Assembly (NCBI GenBank): GCA_013205415.1
Contig: JABMMY010000264.1
Span: 1-9,934 of the forward strand
Origin: Deltaproteobacteria bacterium
GTDB lineage: Bacteria > Bdellovibrionota > FAC87 > UBA2466
DNA length: 9,934 bases
Direction of reading: 5' to 3'
Made by a program: the position numbers and the translations under genes. The notes under the pieces were generated by a model. That model did not search any database. It was not told the DNA's origin and saw only the letters and a list, made by a program, of their open reading frames with translations. Shown piece after piece: positions 1-5,801 of the stretch. How positions within the stretch are numbered: the stretch's first letter is position 1; the number at the start of each line of letters is the position of its first letter.

Positions 1-317
1 GTCTTAGTTCCATCTACATAAAGTTTAAAACGTACCTCTTTAAGATTCAAAATGATATCTGCTACGTCTTCTAATACATCCGAAAGAGCTGAAAACTCAT
101 GAAGAGAGCCATCAATTCTAACTGCAGTAATAGCAGCTCCTTGAAGAGAGGATAGTAAAATTCGTCGTAAACCATTTCCTATGGTGATCCCGAACCCTCT
201 TTCTAAAGGTTTAGCGGTAAATTTTCCATAGGTATCGGTGAGAGAATCTCTCTCAACTTCTAATCCTTTGGGTTTTATTAAACTGCGCCAGTTTTTATGA
301 GAAATATTTAGATCCAT
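1..317 (-). CDS. rpoA: RNA polymerase subunit alpha, N-terminal part (cut by window edge)
   Basis: The alpha subunit of RNA polymerase dimerises and nucleates assembly of beta and beta-prime. Only about the first 105 codons are present; the gene runs off the low-coordinate edge. The translation shows the alpha N-terminal domain hallmarks: YGKF near residue 30, the PLERGFG and GNGLRRILLSS stretch at about 38-57 (dimer and beta contact region), and HEF at 73-75 followed by EDV and IILNLK at about 83-93. The ATG at 317-315 follows the rpsD stop by 14 bases. An AAGGA overlaps the rpsD stop but lies about 11 bases from the ATG, slightly far. It is the last gene seen in the alpha operon, as in most bacteria. 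Residue 80 is Asp where the usual wording has Gly before V-x-EDV. Identity is not in doubt. Confidence 0.97.
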   Translation of the reverse strand, partial: MDLNISHKNWRSLIKPKGLEVERDSLTDTYGKFTAKPLERGFGITIGNGLRRILLSSLQGAAITAVRIDGSLHEFSALSDVLEDVADIILNLKEVRFKLYVDGTK

Positions 318-331
318 GAGTATTTTATTCC

Positions 332-958
332 TTATCTCGAGTAGAGCTCGACGACCAAGTTTTCTTCAATAGGTAGAGTTACATGATTTCGTTCTGGTAA
401 GAACTTAATCCGACCCTTAAACTCAGCTGCATTAACTTCTAGCCAATCTGAAATCTCTCTCTTTTTTGAGTTTTCGATAGATCGAAGAATGGTAACAAGC
501 TTTTGACTTTTAGGTCTGACACTAACCTCATCATTTGCTTTTAAAATAGTATTAGGAATGTTGACCGGTTTTCCATTCACAAAGAAATGAGAGTGAAGAA
601 CTAGTTGTCTTGCTTCTTTACGACTGTCTCCAAATCCCATTCTGTAAACAACACTGTCTAAACGAATTTCAAGTCTTCGTAAAAGATTAAGACCTGTAAT
701 ACCTTTTTGACGGTCTGCTGAATCAAAGTATTTTCGGAATTGACGCTCCAAAATACCGTAGATTCTTTTTACCTTCTGTTTCTCCCTCAATTGGAGACCA
801 AAATCAGATAGTTTGGTACGTCTTTGACCATGTTGACCTGGTGGATAAGCGCGACGTTCAAATGCGCATTTATCTCCATAACAACGATCGCCCTTTAAAA
901 AGAGCTTCATGTTTTCTCTACGACAAAACTTACAAACTGAACAAGTACTTCTAGCCAC
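332..958 (-). CDS. rpsD: 30S ribosomal protein S4 (zinc form)
   Basis: S4 is a primary 16S rRNA binder that starts 30S body assembly; in E. coli it also represses the alpha operon. The 208-residue length is typical. The N-terminal region carries four cysteines placed as a zinc site (C9, C12, C26, C31), so this is the C+ form. YPPGQHGQ lies at about 38-45, and the S4 RNA-binding domain covers about 95-160 (RLEIRLDSVVYRMGF then VNGKPVNIP). The protein starts with GTG at 958: the second codon begins the canonical ARS/ARY wording, and AGGAG lies 6 bases upstream, overlapping the rpsK stop. It sits between rpsK and rpoA in the standard alpha-operon order. The wording resembles delta-proteobacterial S4, which is an impression rather than an alignment. 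Confidence 0.97.
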   Translation of the reverse strand: MARSTCSVCKFCRRENMKLFLKGDRCYGDKCAFERRAYPPGQHGQRRTKLSDFGLQLREKQKVKRIYGILERQFRKYFDSADRQKGITGLNLLRRLEIRLDSVVYRMGFGDSRKEARQLVLHSHFFVNGKPVNIPNTILKANDEVSVRPKSQKLVTILRSIENSKKREISDWLEVNAAEFKGRIKFLPERNHVTLPIEENLVVELYSR

Positions 959-967
959 AATTAACTC

Positions 968-1402
968 CTAAATCCGTCTACGTTTAGAGGGACGACATCC
1001 ATTATGCGGAATGGGGGTCACATCTCTAATGAAAGTAACTTTAATTCCACTTACTTGAAGACCACGCAATGCAGACTCTCTTCCACCGCCTGGGCCGTTT
1101 ACGAATACTGAAAGTGAGCGCATTCCCTGATCAGCAGCAATTCTTGCTGCATCTTCCGCTGCAATCTGTGCAGCAAAAGGGGTGCTTTTTCTAGCACCTT
1201 TAAAGCCTTTTCTTCCTGACGAAGACCAACAAATTACATTCCCAGCAGGATCTGTAATTGTGATAATCGTGTTGTTGAAGGAGCTTTGAATAAAAGCTAA
1301 TCCAACTGGAACATCTTTTTTCGAAGATTTTTTACGTTTTGGTTCTTTTACTTCTGTGGTGTCTTTTACTTCACTTTCCACAGCAGGTGCTTTAATACTC
1401 AC
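968..1402 (-). CDS. rpsK: 30S ribosomal protein S11 with N-terminal extension
   Basis: S11 sits on the 30S platform near the E site and contacts mRNA upstream of the P site. Residues from about 33 on match the family: GLAFIQSSFNNTIITITD, SSGRKGFKGARKSTPFAAQ, and the C-terminal PHNGCRP then KRRRI. The Asn-Gly at 134-135 is the position known in E. coli S11 to form isoaspartate. Length is 144 against about 128 usual; the excess is a charged Lys/Glu-rich N-terminal segment (about residues 1-30, of which roughly 16 are extra). The start is GTG at 1402, supported by AGGAG 7 bases upstream; the next in-frame GTG (codon 8) has no such site. An 18-base gap follows rpsM. K-to-N at residue 102 gives VNGPG instead of the usual VKGPG. 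Confidence 0.96.
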   Translation of the reverse strand: MSIKAPAVESEVKDTTEVKEPKRKKSSKKDVPVGLAFIQSSFNNTIITITDPAGNVICWSSSGRKGFKGARKSTPFAAQIAAEDAARIAADQGMRSLSVFVNGPGGGRESALRGLQVSGIKVTFIRDVTPIPHNGCRPSKRRRI

Positions 1403-1420
1403 TATATAACTCCTAAAACT

Positions 1421-1804
1421 TTACTTGCTTACTTTTAATTGTTTACGAACCGCTACCGTCTTACGAGGACCTTTTCTTGTGCGAGCATTAGTATGAGTTC
1501 GTTGTCCTCGAACTGGTAAACTTTTACGATGTCGTAATCCGCGATAGGTTTGTAAATCCATCAAACGTTTAATATTCATTCCAATAGTTCTACGAAGATC
1601 ACCTTCTACTGGAACATTCTTTTCAATATGATCGCGGATTAAACCTACTTCGTCATCACCCAACTGATCAGTTTTTTTATTAGGATCAATGTTAACCTGC
1701 TTCAGAATTTTTGCAGAAAGACTGCGACCAATTCCGAAGATATAAGTTAAACCGATTTCTACTCGTTTATTTCGTGGTAAATCCACTCCAGCAATGCGCG
1801 CCAC
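1421..1804 (-). CDS. rpsM: 30S ribosomal protein S13
   Basis: S13 lies at the top of the 30S head, contacts the P-site tRNA through its C-terminal tail and forms intersubunit bridges with the 50S. The 127-residue product starts with the canonical MARIAGVDLP and has the helix-hairpin-helix-like YIFGIGRS at about 22-29, TYRGLRHRKSLPVRGQRT at about 87-104 and the basic tail NARTRKGPRKT. The start codon is GTG at 1804, fixed because the rpmJ stop lies only 3 bases upstream and the protein wording begins there; AGGGG about 6 bases upstream overlaps the rpmJ end. Gene order rpmJ-rpsM-rpsK is standard. Confidence 0.97.
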   Translation of the reverse strand: MARIAGVDLPRNKRVEIGLTYIFGIGRSLSAKILKQVNIDPNKKTDQLGDDEVGLIRDHIEKNVPVEGDLRRTIGMNIKRLMDLQTYRGLRHRKSLPVRGQRTHTNARTRKGPRKTVAVRKQLKVSK

Positions 1805-1807
1805 AAA

Positions 1808-1921
1808 TTACCCCTGTCTCTGCTTATGACGTGGATCTATGCAATCCACACGAACTACGCCACAACGTCTAAAAATCCGACATTTATTACAGATTTTCTT
1901 TACTGATGCTCTAACTTTCAC
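1808..1921 (-). CDS. rpmJ: 50S ribosomal protein L36 (zinc form), GTG start
   Basis: L36 is the smallest 50S protein and stabilises 23S rRNA near the L6/L16 region. I translated this 37-codon gene by hand: it begins MKVRASVKKIC and ends DPRHKQRQG, the full family length. The zinc ligands C11, C14, C27 and H32 are all present, so this is the zinc (C+) form; there is an extra Cys at residue 20. The start is GTG at 1921-1919, with AAAAGGG 7 bases upstream. It is the first gene after the promoter-bearing gap and is followed 3 bases later by rpsM, as expected for the head of an alpha operon. The gene is easily missed because of its size and GTG start. Confidence 0.95.
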   Translation of the reverse strand: MKVRASVKKICNKCRIFRRCGVVRVDCIDPRHKQRQG

Positions 1922-1946
1922 TTTTATACCCTTTTAGTAAAAAACC

Positions 1947-1976
1947 TATTTAGGACAAGTCTTATTACTTTGTCAA
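1947..1976 (-). promoter_or_regulatory. Candidate sigma70 promoter for the alpha operon
   Basis: On the minus strand a perfect TTGACA (1976-1971) is followed after 18 bases by TAAATA (1952-1947), a 3-of-6 match to TATAAT. It lies in the only sizeable non-coding gap and points toward rpmJ. A start site 6-7 bases past the -10 would give a leader of about 20 bases, just enough for the AAAAGGG ribosome site. The -35 match and position are what is seen; activity is inferred. The -10 is weak. Confidence 0.5.
1954..1974. repeat. Short inverted repeat in the promoter spacer
   Basis: GACAA (1974-1970) and TTGTC (1958-1954), minus-strand reading, form a 5-base dyad with an 11-base centre. The left arm overlaps the -35 box and the right arm ends next to the -10. 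The placement would suit a small operator, but five bases can easily occur by chance. Confidence 0.2.
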
Positions 1977-1994
1977 TTCGATTGCTTAACTGTT

Positions 1995-2024
1995 TTAAAA
2001 AGAGTTTGCAACCGGCTTTTTTAA
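1995..2024. repeat. A/T-rich inverted repeat upstream of the alpha promoter
   Basis: On the minus strand TTAAAAAAG (2024-2016) faces CTTTTTAA (2002-1995) across a 13-base centre, giving eight pairs with one bulged A, nearly all A-T. It could act as a weak transcript end after infA or as an A/T-rich element upstream of the promoter. The stem has only one G-C pair and no clear hairpin plus T-run layout, so I do not call it a terminator. Nothing else is recognisable between it and infA. Confidence 0.3.
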
Positions 2025-2065
2025 TAGATTAATTTAAATACTTAAAACTAAATACATTCATATTT

Positions 2066-2082
2066 CAGGCTATTTAGCCCTG
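2066..2082 (-). repeat. Small hairpin across the infA stop codon
   Basis: CAGGGCT and AGCCTG (minus strand) pair around an AAAT loop with one bulged G, placing the infA TAG in the stem region. There is no T-run after it, so it is not a standard intrinsic terminator. It could protect an mRNA 3' end or be incidental to the Arg-Ala-Lys coding sequence. Confidence 0.3.
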
Positions 2083-2288
2083 TATGTAATTCTTCCTCTT
2101 GTTAAGTCGTAAGGTGAAACTTCAACAGTTACTTTGTCTCCCGGAAGTATTCGAATGTAATTCATTCGCATTTTACCGGAAATATGAGCCAAAATAACCT
2201 TCCCATTAGGAAGCTCGACTCGAAACATGGCATTTGGCAACGGCTCAATTACCATTCCTTCAAGCTGGATTAGGTCCTCTTTGGCCAT
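2070..2288 (-). CDS. infA: Translation initiation factor IF-1
   Basis: IF-1 binds the 30S A site during initiation and aids IF-2 and IF-3. The 72-residue product is exactly the family length and is a single OB-fold: MAKEDLIQLEG at the start, LPNAMFRVELPNGKVILAHISGKMRMNYIRILPGDKV through the middle, and SPYDLTRGRITYRAK at the end. The start is ATG at 2288, with AAAGGG 4 bases upstream. Its first 29 bases overlap the 3' end of map in another frame, so its ribosome site lies inside the map coding sequence and translation is probably coupled. It is the last gene before the 148-base gap, so it may end the spc transcript or read through into rpmJ. Confidence 0.97.
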   Translation of the reverse strand: MAKEDLIQLEGMVIEPLPNAMFRVELPNGKVILAHISGKMRMNYIRILPGDKVTVEVSPYDLTRGRITYRAK

Positions 2289-3096
2289 ATGTCCCTTTCT
2301 CTTTTAATTGTTTTAGTAGCTCCTGGATATCGGAGTTACTTGTAATATTTTCCCAGGCTGTCAAAATTTCAGGATCGCCATCGGTAATAGCAATGGAATG
2401 TTCATAGTGAGCAGATAGATGGCCGTCATTAGTCACAGCTGTCCACTTATCCCCAAGAACTTTAACTTTATGCGTTCCACGATTAACCATAGGCTCAATA
2501 GCAATGGTCATCCCTGGTTTCAATTTTAAGGTAGAGGCCCCTGCAGCATAATTTGGAATTTGAGGGTCTTCATGTAGTTTTTGTCCAATACCATGCCCTA
2601 CAAACTCTTTTACTATTCCAAAGCCGTGCGGTTTCACTACATTTTCTATTGCAGAGGCTACATCTTTGATTGTATTTCCAGATCTTGCTGCATCGATGCC
2701 AGCATAGAGTGACTGCTTTGTGATCAACATTAATTCTTTAGCTGAATCTGAAACGGCCCCCACTGCAATGGTTACTGCACTATCACCATGAAAACCTTGG
2801 TAAGAAAGACCAAAATCTAAGCCTATAATATCCCCATCTTTAAGAACTCGGTCTGTCGGAATCCCGTGAACAACCTGTTCATTTACTGAGGTACATAGAG
2901 AGTGTTTGTACCCAATATAACCTTTGAATGAAGGTTTAGCTCCAAAGCTTAAGGTAAGTTCTTCGGCAGCTTGATCCAACTCAATGAGTTTCATTCCTGG
3001 AACTGCAAGCTTAGTCAGCTCCATTAAAACTCTAGCGACCATCTTTCCGGACTGTCGCATTAAGTCTAGCTCTCTATTTGATTTAATATGAATCAT
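2260..3096 (-). CDS. map: Methionine aminopeptidase, type I, with C-terminal tail
   Basis: This enzyme removes the initiator methionine from new proteins in the cytoplasm. All pita-bread-fold metal ligands are seen: D94, D105, H168, E201 and E232, plus the catalytic H77 (VVHGIP). The start wording IKSNRELDLMRQSGKMVA fits type I, with no N-terminal zinc-finger extension. Length is 278; the domain ends near residue 248, so about 30 residues (NSDIQELLKQLKEKG then GQRGPNPA) form a tail not usual in the roughly 250-264 residue family. The ATG at 3096 directly abuts the adk stop (TAAATG, no gap) and lacks a clear ribosome site, suggesting re-initiation after adk. The tail coding region overlaps infA by 29 bases. 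Confidence 0.96.
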   Translation of the reverse strand: MIHIKSNRELDLMRQSGKMVARVLMELTKLAVPGMKLIELDQAAEELTLSFGAKPSFKGYIGYKHSLCTSVNEQVVHGIPTDRVLKDGDIIGLDFGLSYQGFHGDSAVTIAVGAVSDSAKELMLITKQSLYAGIDAARSGNTIKDVASAIENVVKPHGFGIVKEFVGHGIGQKLHEDPQIPNYAAGASTLKLKPGMTIAIEPMVNRGTHKVKVLGDKWTAVTNDGHLSAHYEHSIAITDGDPEILTAWENITSNSDIQELLKQLKEKGTYGQRGPNPA

Positions 3097-3735
3097 TTAG
3101 TTTTTTAGAATTGAGAGAAGCTCCTTTTGAACGGAAGCAACTGCTCTATCTGCTTCTATGGTAATAATATTTTTTCGATTTCCAAAATAGTCTAATAATC
3201 CCTGATTTTGAGATTTAAAAACCTCTAATCGTCGTAATACTACAGCTTCGCTATCGTCAGCTCGTTGTATTAAGCTGGAACTACATTTGTTGCAGGTATT
3301 TAATTTTAACGGTGGAATAAAAACCAAATGAAACGACTCTCCACAGTTGGGACAAATTCGTCTTCCTGTCAGACGAGTAATTAAAATTGAATCTGGAATA
3401 TTAAAGTTAATAGCTTTTGCAACGGTAGTTTTTATTTTGCTATCAAGGGCCTCAGCTTGAGGAACCGTTCTTGGAAATCCATCTAGCAAAACATCAGCAT
3501 TGTCAGATAGTGGATCTAAAGCCTCTTCTATAAGTTCAATCATTACCGCATCAGGAACGAGATTTCCTTGGTCCATGAAACTTTTAGCCTTTAGGCCCAC
3601 CGGTTTCATTTCCTTAATAGAGGTTCTTAACATGTCGCCAGTAGAAAAATGAACGAAACCAAAATTTTCAGACAATTGTTTAGCTTGAGTTCCTTTTCCA
3701 GATCCAGGAGCACCTAAAAAAACGGTGATATTCAC
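3097..3735 (-). CDS. adk: Adenylate kinase, zinc-LID type
   Basis: It catalyses ATP + AMP to 2 ADP in the cytoplasm, balancing adenylates. The P-loop GAPGSGKGT is at residues 8-16, the AMP-binding STGDMLR at 31-37, DGFPRT at 85-90, the TGRR that opens the LID at 123-126 and QRADD at 157-161. The LID holds four cysteines (C128, C131, C148, C151), the zinc-binding form known from Gram-positive bacteria and several other groups; E. coli lacks it. Length 212 is normal for the long form. The start is GTG at 3735, 3 bases after the secY stop; a G-run inside the secY end is the only nearby ribosome-site candidate, so coupling to secY is likely. Position between secY and map is common. Confidence 0.96.
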   Translation of the reverse strand: MNITVFLGAPGSGKGTQAKQLSENFGFVHFSTGDMLRTSIKEMKPVGLKAKSFMDQGNLVPDAVMIELIEEALDPLSDNADVLLDGFPRTVPQAEALDSKIKTTVAKAINFNIPDSILITRLTGRRICPNCGESFHLVFIPPLKLNTCNKCSSSLIQRADDSEAVVLRRLEVFKSQNQGLLDYFGNRKNIITIEADRAVASVQKELLSILKN

Positions 3736-3738
3736 TAA

Positions 3739-5040
3739 CTAACCCCGACGTCCCCGAAGGTTAGCATTTTTCATAAACCCTTCGTAATCTCGAGTTAGTA
3801 AGAATGTTTGAATTTGAGATACGGTGTCTAAGGCCACTCCAACTAGAATTAGAAGCGTAGTTCCTCCAAAAAAGAAGGAAACCTTAAATTTATTGATAAG
3901 AAAGTCAGGGAGTAAACACACTAAGGCTAGATATAGCGCACCACCAAAAGTAATCCTCGATAAAACTCTATCAATGTATTCACTAGTATTTTTTCCTGGT
4001 CGAATACCGGGAACGTAACCACCATTTTTCTTCAGATTTTCTGCAACATCTTCAGGATTAAAAACAACCGCCGTATAGAAAAAACAGAAGAAAATAATTA
4101 ATGAGCAATATGCGGTGTAGTAAACAAGACTTCCCCTGTTGATTACATCTCTGATGGCATCTGAAATTGGATTTGGAGGTAAAAAAGTAATGATAGTTAA
4201 AGGTGCCATTAATAATGAGGAGGCAAAAATAGGAGGAATAACTCCACTGGTGTTTATTTTTAACGGAAGGTGAGTGGATTGACCTCCATATAAACGACGA
4301 CCCACTTGCCTTTTTGCGTACTGAATTGGAATTCTTCGCTGTCCCTGTTCCAAGAAAATAATCACGCCAATTACCACAATCATTAGTCCCAAAATAAGTA
4401 CCAACGCTATTGGAGCTAATTGTCCATCTCTTACCATCTGAAGAGTTTGTCTAGCAGAAACAGGAATTCCAGCAGCGATGCCTGAGAAAATGATTAAAGA
4501 GATTCCATTACCGATCCCTCGATCAGTAATTTGTTCTCCTAACCACATAATGAAAGAGGTTCCCGCAGCCAGAGTCACCACACTAAGAAGCTTGAACTTT
4601 ACACCTGGAAAAAGAACAAAGTTGGCATTCTCGGCACTCATTAAAGCCGAGGCTATTCCAAAACCTTGGAACATGGCTAAAACAACGGTTGCATACCTTG
4701 TGTATTGATTAATTTTTCTTCGTCCTGCTTCGCCCTCTTTTGAAATAGCATTTAGATAAGGCCAAACGACTGTTAATAGCTGAAAAATAATAGAGGAGCT
4801 AATGTAAGGCATGATCCCAAGGGCAAAAATAGAGGCATTCTCTAATGCTCTTCCAGAGAACATGTTTAACATTCCAAATAAGGTTCCCTGATTTGTCTGA
4901 AAAAAACGAGACAGGGTCTCTGTATTAACTCCAGGAACTGGAATATGACAGCCGACTCTATAAACAGCTAAGAGGGCTATGGTGAATAAAATTCGACGAC
5001 GAAGTTCTGGTATCTTCGTTAGACCTTCCACTGCTGCCAA
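3739..5040 (-). CDS. secY: Protein translocase channel subunit SecY
   Basis: SecY is the central pore of the SecYEG translocon in the inner membrane. The 433-residue product opens with LTKIPELRRRILFT, followed by about ten hydrophobic helices (roughly 16-34, 68-90, 114-134, 150-168, 178-195, 209-230, 265-287, 305-328, 364-384, 388-408). The plug region FGMLNMFSGRAL is at about 55-66, and the cytosolic loop QRRIPIQYAKRQVGRR at about 234-249. The C-terminal segment LDTVSQIQTFLLTRDYEGFM resembles the family. It starts with TTG at 5040, chosen because AGGAG lies 8 bases upstream and the protein wording begins there. An 18-base gap follows rplO, the standard spc neighbour. Confidence 0.97.
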   Translation of the reverse strand: MAAVEGLTKIPELRRRILFTIALLAVYRVGCHIPVPGVNTETLSRFFQTNQGTLFGMLNMFSGRALENASIFALGIMPYISSSIIFQLLTVVWPYLNAISKEGEAGRRKINQYTRYATVVLAMFQGFGIASALMSAENANFVLFPGVKFKLLSVVTLAAGTSFIMWLGEQITDRGIGNGISLIIFSGIAAGIPVSARQTLQMVRDGQLAPIALVLILGLMIVVIGVIIFLEQGQRRIPIQYAKRQVGRRLYGGQSTHLPLKINTSGVIPPIFASSLLMAPLTIITFLPPNPISDAIRDVINRGSLVYYTAYCSLIIFFCFFYTAVVFNPEDVAENLKKNGGYVPGIRPGKNTSEYIDRVLSRITFGGALYLALVCLLPDFLINKFKVSFFFGGTTLLILVGVALDTVSQIQTFLLTRDYEGFMKNANLRGRRG

Positions 5041-5058
5041 GGTGTTATCTCCTGTTGT

Positions 5059-5550
5059 TTATTTTTGCGGTTCTTGATGTTCTTTGTGCTTAATTTCTTC
5101 AGTTTGTCCGCCAGCTTGGTTTATCTTCTGAATAGCTGACTTAGAAAAACTATGGGCTTTTACAGTAAGTTTCTTAGTGAGATTTCCTTCCCCAAGAATT
5201 TTAACCATAGCTTTCGTCGATTTAATTAAACCTTTTTCGACTAGTTGCTCTAGTGTAACTGTTTCACCACTCTGAAAGTGAGATTCTAAAGCATTGATAT
5301 TGATAACGTCAAAATAAACTTTATTAGGGCTATTAAAACCAAATTTTGGTAATCGGCGTACTAAAGGACTCTGTCCCCCTTCAAAACCTCTGGGTCGTCC
5401 CTTCCCCGCTCTTGCAGTTTGTCCTTTTCCTCCACGCCCTGCAGTTTTTCCTAAACCAGAACCAATCCCTCGGCCACGACGAATTCTCTCTTTTCGTGAA
5501 CCTTCAGGAGCGACTAGATTACCTAAATGAAATTGTTGTTCTTGCGCCAT
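5059..5550 (-). CDS. rplO: 50S ribosomal protein L15
   Basis: L15 is a 23S rRNA binder needed late in 50S assembly. Residues 20-70 show the glycine/arginine-rich extended arm (RRGRGIGSGLGKTAGRGGKGQ region, then RPRGFEGGQSPLVRRLPKFGF), followed by a globular domain to about residue 148 (INQAGG). A hydrophilic tail of about 14 residues with Lys, Glu, Gln and His continues to residue 163, longer than the usual 145-150. The ATG at 5550 has AAGGAG 7 bases upstream; this site overlaps the rpmD stop codon. It precedes secY as in other spc operons. Confidence 0.96.
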   Translation of the reverse strand: MAQEQQFHLGNLVAPEGSRKERIRRGRGIGSGLGKTAGRGGKGQTARAGKGRPRGFEGGQSPLVRRLPKFGFNSPNKVYFDVININALESHFQSGETVTLEQLVEKGLIKSTKAMVKILGEGNLTKKLTVKAHSFSKSAIQKINQAGGQTEEIKHKEHQEPQK

Positions 5551-5554
5551 TTGT

Positions 5555-5782
5555 CTACTCCTTAACTTCCGTCAGCTCAACTAAATGAGAAACTTTTCGA
5601 ACCATTCCTCTGATAGCACCATTGTCAGGAACAAGGTTCCTGCTGTTAATTTTTCTCAAACCAAGTGTTCGAACGATAACTCTCATCCACTCAGGAGTGC
5701 CAATAACACTTCTAACTAGCTTTATTTCAACTTTTTTACCGCTAACAACATCTTTGGTAGCAGTTTTATTTACTTTATCCAT
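5555..5782 (-). CDS. rpmD: 50S ribosomal protein L30 with N-terminal extension
   Basis: L30 is a small 50S protein binding 23S rRNA. The family core runs from about residue 16: KKVEIKLVRSVIGTP, LGLRKINS at 40-47, AIRGMVRKVSHLVEL at 56-70. At 75 residues it is longer than the usual 58-62, and the extra part is an N-terminal segment (MDKVNKTATKDVVSG). In frame between ATG 5782 and the core there is no other ATG, GTG or TTG, so the extension cannot be removed by choosing a later start. The ribosome site is poor (a G-run about 11 bases upstream). The gap from rpsE is 19 bases and to rplO 4 bases. Confidence 0.93.
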   Translation of the reverse strand: MDKVNKTATKDVVSGKKVEIKLVRSVIGTPEWMRVIVRTLGLRKINSRNLVPDNGAIRGMVRKVSHLVELTEVKE

Positions 5783-5801
5783 GATTTCTTAAACCCCGCT
5801 A

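Noticed and set aside
1922..1960. S4-binding pseudoknot leader ahead of the alpha operon
   Set aside because: The predicted leader is about 20 bases and no nested stems are visible.
1983..2011. A second promoter-like pair, TTGCAA then TAAGCA, upstream of the main candidate
   Set aside because: The -10 matches only two positions and the -35 is imperfect; the TTGACA site downstream is better.
3824..4708. Two plus-strand open frames (3824-4018, 4478-4708) opposite secY
   Set aside because: Short and fully antisense to conserved SecY coding sequence; no recognisable product.
5346..5588. Plus-strand open frame opposite rplO and the end of rpmD
   Set aside because: Shadow of the glycine/arginine-rich L15 arm; no recognisable product.
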